A DNA stretch of 8,156 bases, taken from NCBI GenBank assembly GCA_030042375.1, contig JASHZU010000139.1, forward strand, positions 1 to 8,156, in the 5' to 3' direction. Both the position numbers and the translations under genes were made by a program. This document shows, in pieces, positions 6,927 to 8,156 of this stretch. How positions within the stretch are numbered: position 1 is the stretch's first letter; the number at the start of each line of letters is the position of its first letter. This stretch comes from Verrucomicrobiia bacterium (lineage in GTDB: Bacteria; Verrucomicrobiota; Verrucomicrobiae; Limisphaerales; UBA11358). The notes under the pieces were generated by a model that saw only the letters and a program-made list of their open reading frames with translations, ran no database searches and was not told where the DNA came from.

Positions 6927-8156
6927 ATCCGTCGAGACCATTCATTTTGCGGCCCGTGGCCACGTCGCTGCTGATGGTTGCCATTGTCCTGGCGGGTTTT
7001 GTTTCCTGCAAACAACTTCCCATTTCCGCGTTGCCCGAGGTGGACTACCCTACCATCCAGGTCATCACGTTTTATCCCGGTGCCAGCCCCGACGTCACGG
7101 CCTCGGCCATTACCGCGCCATTGGAAAGGCAATTTGGCGAAATGCCCGGCCTCAACCAAATGACGTCCATTAGTTCCGATGGCAGTTCGCTAATCACCCT
7201 CCAATTCGATTTAGCGCTCAACATTGACGTGGCTGAGCAGGAAGTTCAGGCCGCCATTAATGCGGCGCAGTCCTACCTGCCCACGGACCTCCCCGCGCCC
7301 CCCGTTTACAGCAAATCCAACCCCGCCGACACGCCCATCATGACGCTTGCCCTCACATCCAAAAGCTATCCGCTTTCGCAGATAGAGGATTTGACCGATA
7401 CCCGGCTCGCGGAACAAATTGCGCAGGTTTCGGGCGTCGGGCTGGTCACCATCAGCGGCGGCCAAAAACCTGCGGTTCGCATTCAGGCCAATCCCACCGA
7501 GCTTTCCTCTTATGGCATGAATCTCGAAACCCTGCGCTCAACGCTCACCGCGGCCAGCCTGAATGAGGCATTGGGAAATTTTGACGGTCCAAAACAATCT
7601 TACGAGATCAATGCCAACGACCAGCTTCAGACCGCTGACCAATATCGTTCTTTGGTCGTCGGCTACGATACTACTAACGGCGCTCCGATCATTCTCGGCG
7701 ACGTGGCTAATGTCACCAATGACGTAGAAAACTCCCTTCTGGCAGCCTGGATGAATAAAGAGCCCGCCGTCATCGTTAATATCCAGCGGCAGCCCGGCGC
7801 AAACATCATCCAGGTGGTGAATCGCATAAAACAAATATTGCCGCAACTTAAGGCAAACCTGCCCGCCGCCGTGAATATGACGATTCTCACTGACCGCACC
7901 ACCACCATCCGTGCTTCTGTCAAAGACGTTGCATTTTCCCTGGTACTCACGGTTATTCTCGTCGTGCTGGCCATTTTCCTGTTTCTGCGAAACGTCCTCG
8001 CCACGACCATCCCCAGTATTGCGGTGCCCATTTCATTGATCGGCACCTGGGTGGGCATGTATCTCTTCGGTTTCAGCTTCGACAATCTGTCGCTGATGGC
8101 GCTGACGATTTCCACCGGCTTTGTCGCTGACGACGCCATTGTCATGATCGAAAACG
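6923..8156 (+). CDS. mdtB: MdtB-like RND multidrug efflux permease (5' part, runs off the right edge)
   Basis: This is the N-terminal 411 residues of an inner-membrane proton/drug antiporter of the HAE1-type RND family; a complete member has about 1,030-1,050 residues. The first helix is about residues 12-29, preceded by the family start [15 protein letters not shown]. The porter-domain segments [19 protein letters not shown] and [12 protein letters not shown] are present, and [19 protein letters not shown] is very close to E. coli MdtB. The segment [17 protein letters not shown] is the usual helix lead. Helices 2 and 3 lie near 336-355 and 362-383. Helix 4 carries the proton-relay pair Asp403-Asp404 in [14 protein letters not shown] (codons 8129-8134), where Ala replaces the commoner Val before the pair. 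The GTG start has AGGA six bases upstream and overlaps the adaptor stop by 4 bp. The sequence looks nearer MdtB than MdtC, from remembered family sequences, so a second permease gene may follow. Substrates are unknown. Confidence 0.93.
   Translation, partial: MNPSRPFILRPVATSLLMVAIVLAGFVSCKQLPISALPEVDYPTIQVITFYPGASPDVTASAITAPLERQFGEMPGLNQMTSISSDGSSLITLQFDLALNIDVAEQEVQAAINAAQSYLPTDLPAPPVYSKSNPADTPIMTLALTSKSYPLSQIEDLTDTRLAEQIAQVSGVGLVTISGGQKPAVRIQANPTELSSYGMNLETLRSTLTAASLNEALGNFDGPKQSYEINANDQLQTADQYRSLVVGYDTTNGAPIILGDVANVTNDVENSLLAAWMNKEPAVIVNIQRQPGANIIQVVNRIKQILPQLKANLPAAVNMTILTDRTTTIRASVKDVAFSLVLTVILVVLAIFLFLRNVLATTIPSIAVPISLIGTWVGMYLFGFSFDNLSLMALTISTGFVADDAIVMIEN

Noticed and set aside
1..8156. 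CRISPR array, tRNA/rRNA genes, insertion sequences or phage attachment sites
   Set aside because: No regularly spaced repeats, cloverleaf-like or rRNA-like stretches, transposase motifs or flanking inverted repeats were seen on reading both strands.

Overview
The window is 8,156 bp of bacterial chromosome with moderately high G+C. It has a signalling-plus-envelope gene content: a sensor kinase, a sulfotransferase, a very large YfhO-type membrane protein, a single-domain response regulator and an RND efflux pump. The inner-membrane RND/adaptor pair implies a Gram-negative cell plan. The mix of a sigma-54 promoter, a sulfotransferase and a YfhO-like protein would suit Verrucomicrobiota (Pedosphaera/Limisphaerales-like) or related environmental lineages. 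That placement is inferred from gene style only; no marker gene is present.

Layout. (1) Positions 1-927, minus strand: the 5' part of a membrane-bound histidine kinase, cut by the left edge just after the dimerisation/phosphoacceptor domain. (2) Positions 928-1170: a divergent intergenic region. It carries a near-consensus sigma-54 (-24/-12) promoter pointing right, an upstream inverted repeat with a helically phased half-site that could bind an activator, and a direct repeat near the kinase start. (3) Positions 1171-4901, plus strand: a two-gene operon of a PAPS-type sulfotransferase and a 902-residue YfhO-like polytopic membrane protein, joined by a 4-bp ATGA overlap and followed by a candidate intrinsic terminator. 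(4) Positions 5020-5409: an orphan CheY-like receiver protein. (5) Positions 5631-8156: an MdtA-like periplasmic adaptor and, overlapping its stop by 4 bp, the 5' third of an MdtB-like RND permease that runs off the right edge.

How the parts may work together. The sulfotransferase (cytosolic, PAPS-dependent) and the YfhO-like protein (probable GT-C-fold membrane glycosyltransferase with a large outside domain) form one translationally coupled unit. They plausibly build or decorate a cell-surface or secreted glycan. Sigma-54 promoters stay silent without an activator ATPase. The divergent kinase has an NtrB/AtoS-like HisKA core, so an NtrC-type activator encoded just beyond the left edge is a natural but unproven partner. 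The RND pump looks like an ordinary, independent MdtABC-type efflux operon.

The most noteworthy signal is the sigma-54-controlled sulfotransferase/YfhO-like pair. No CRISPR array, tRNA, rRNA, insertion sequence or phage feature was seen.
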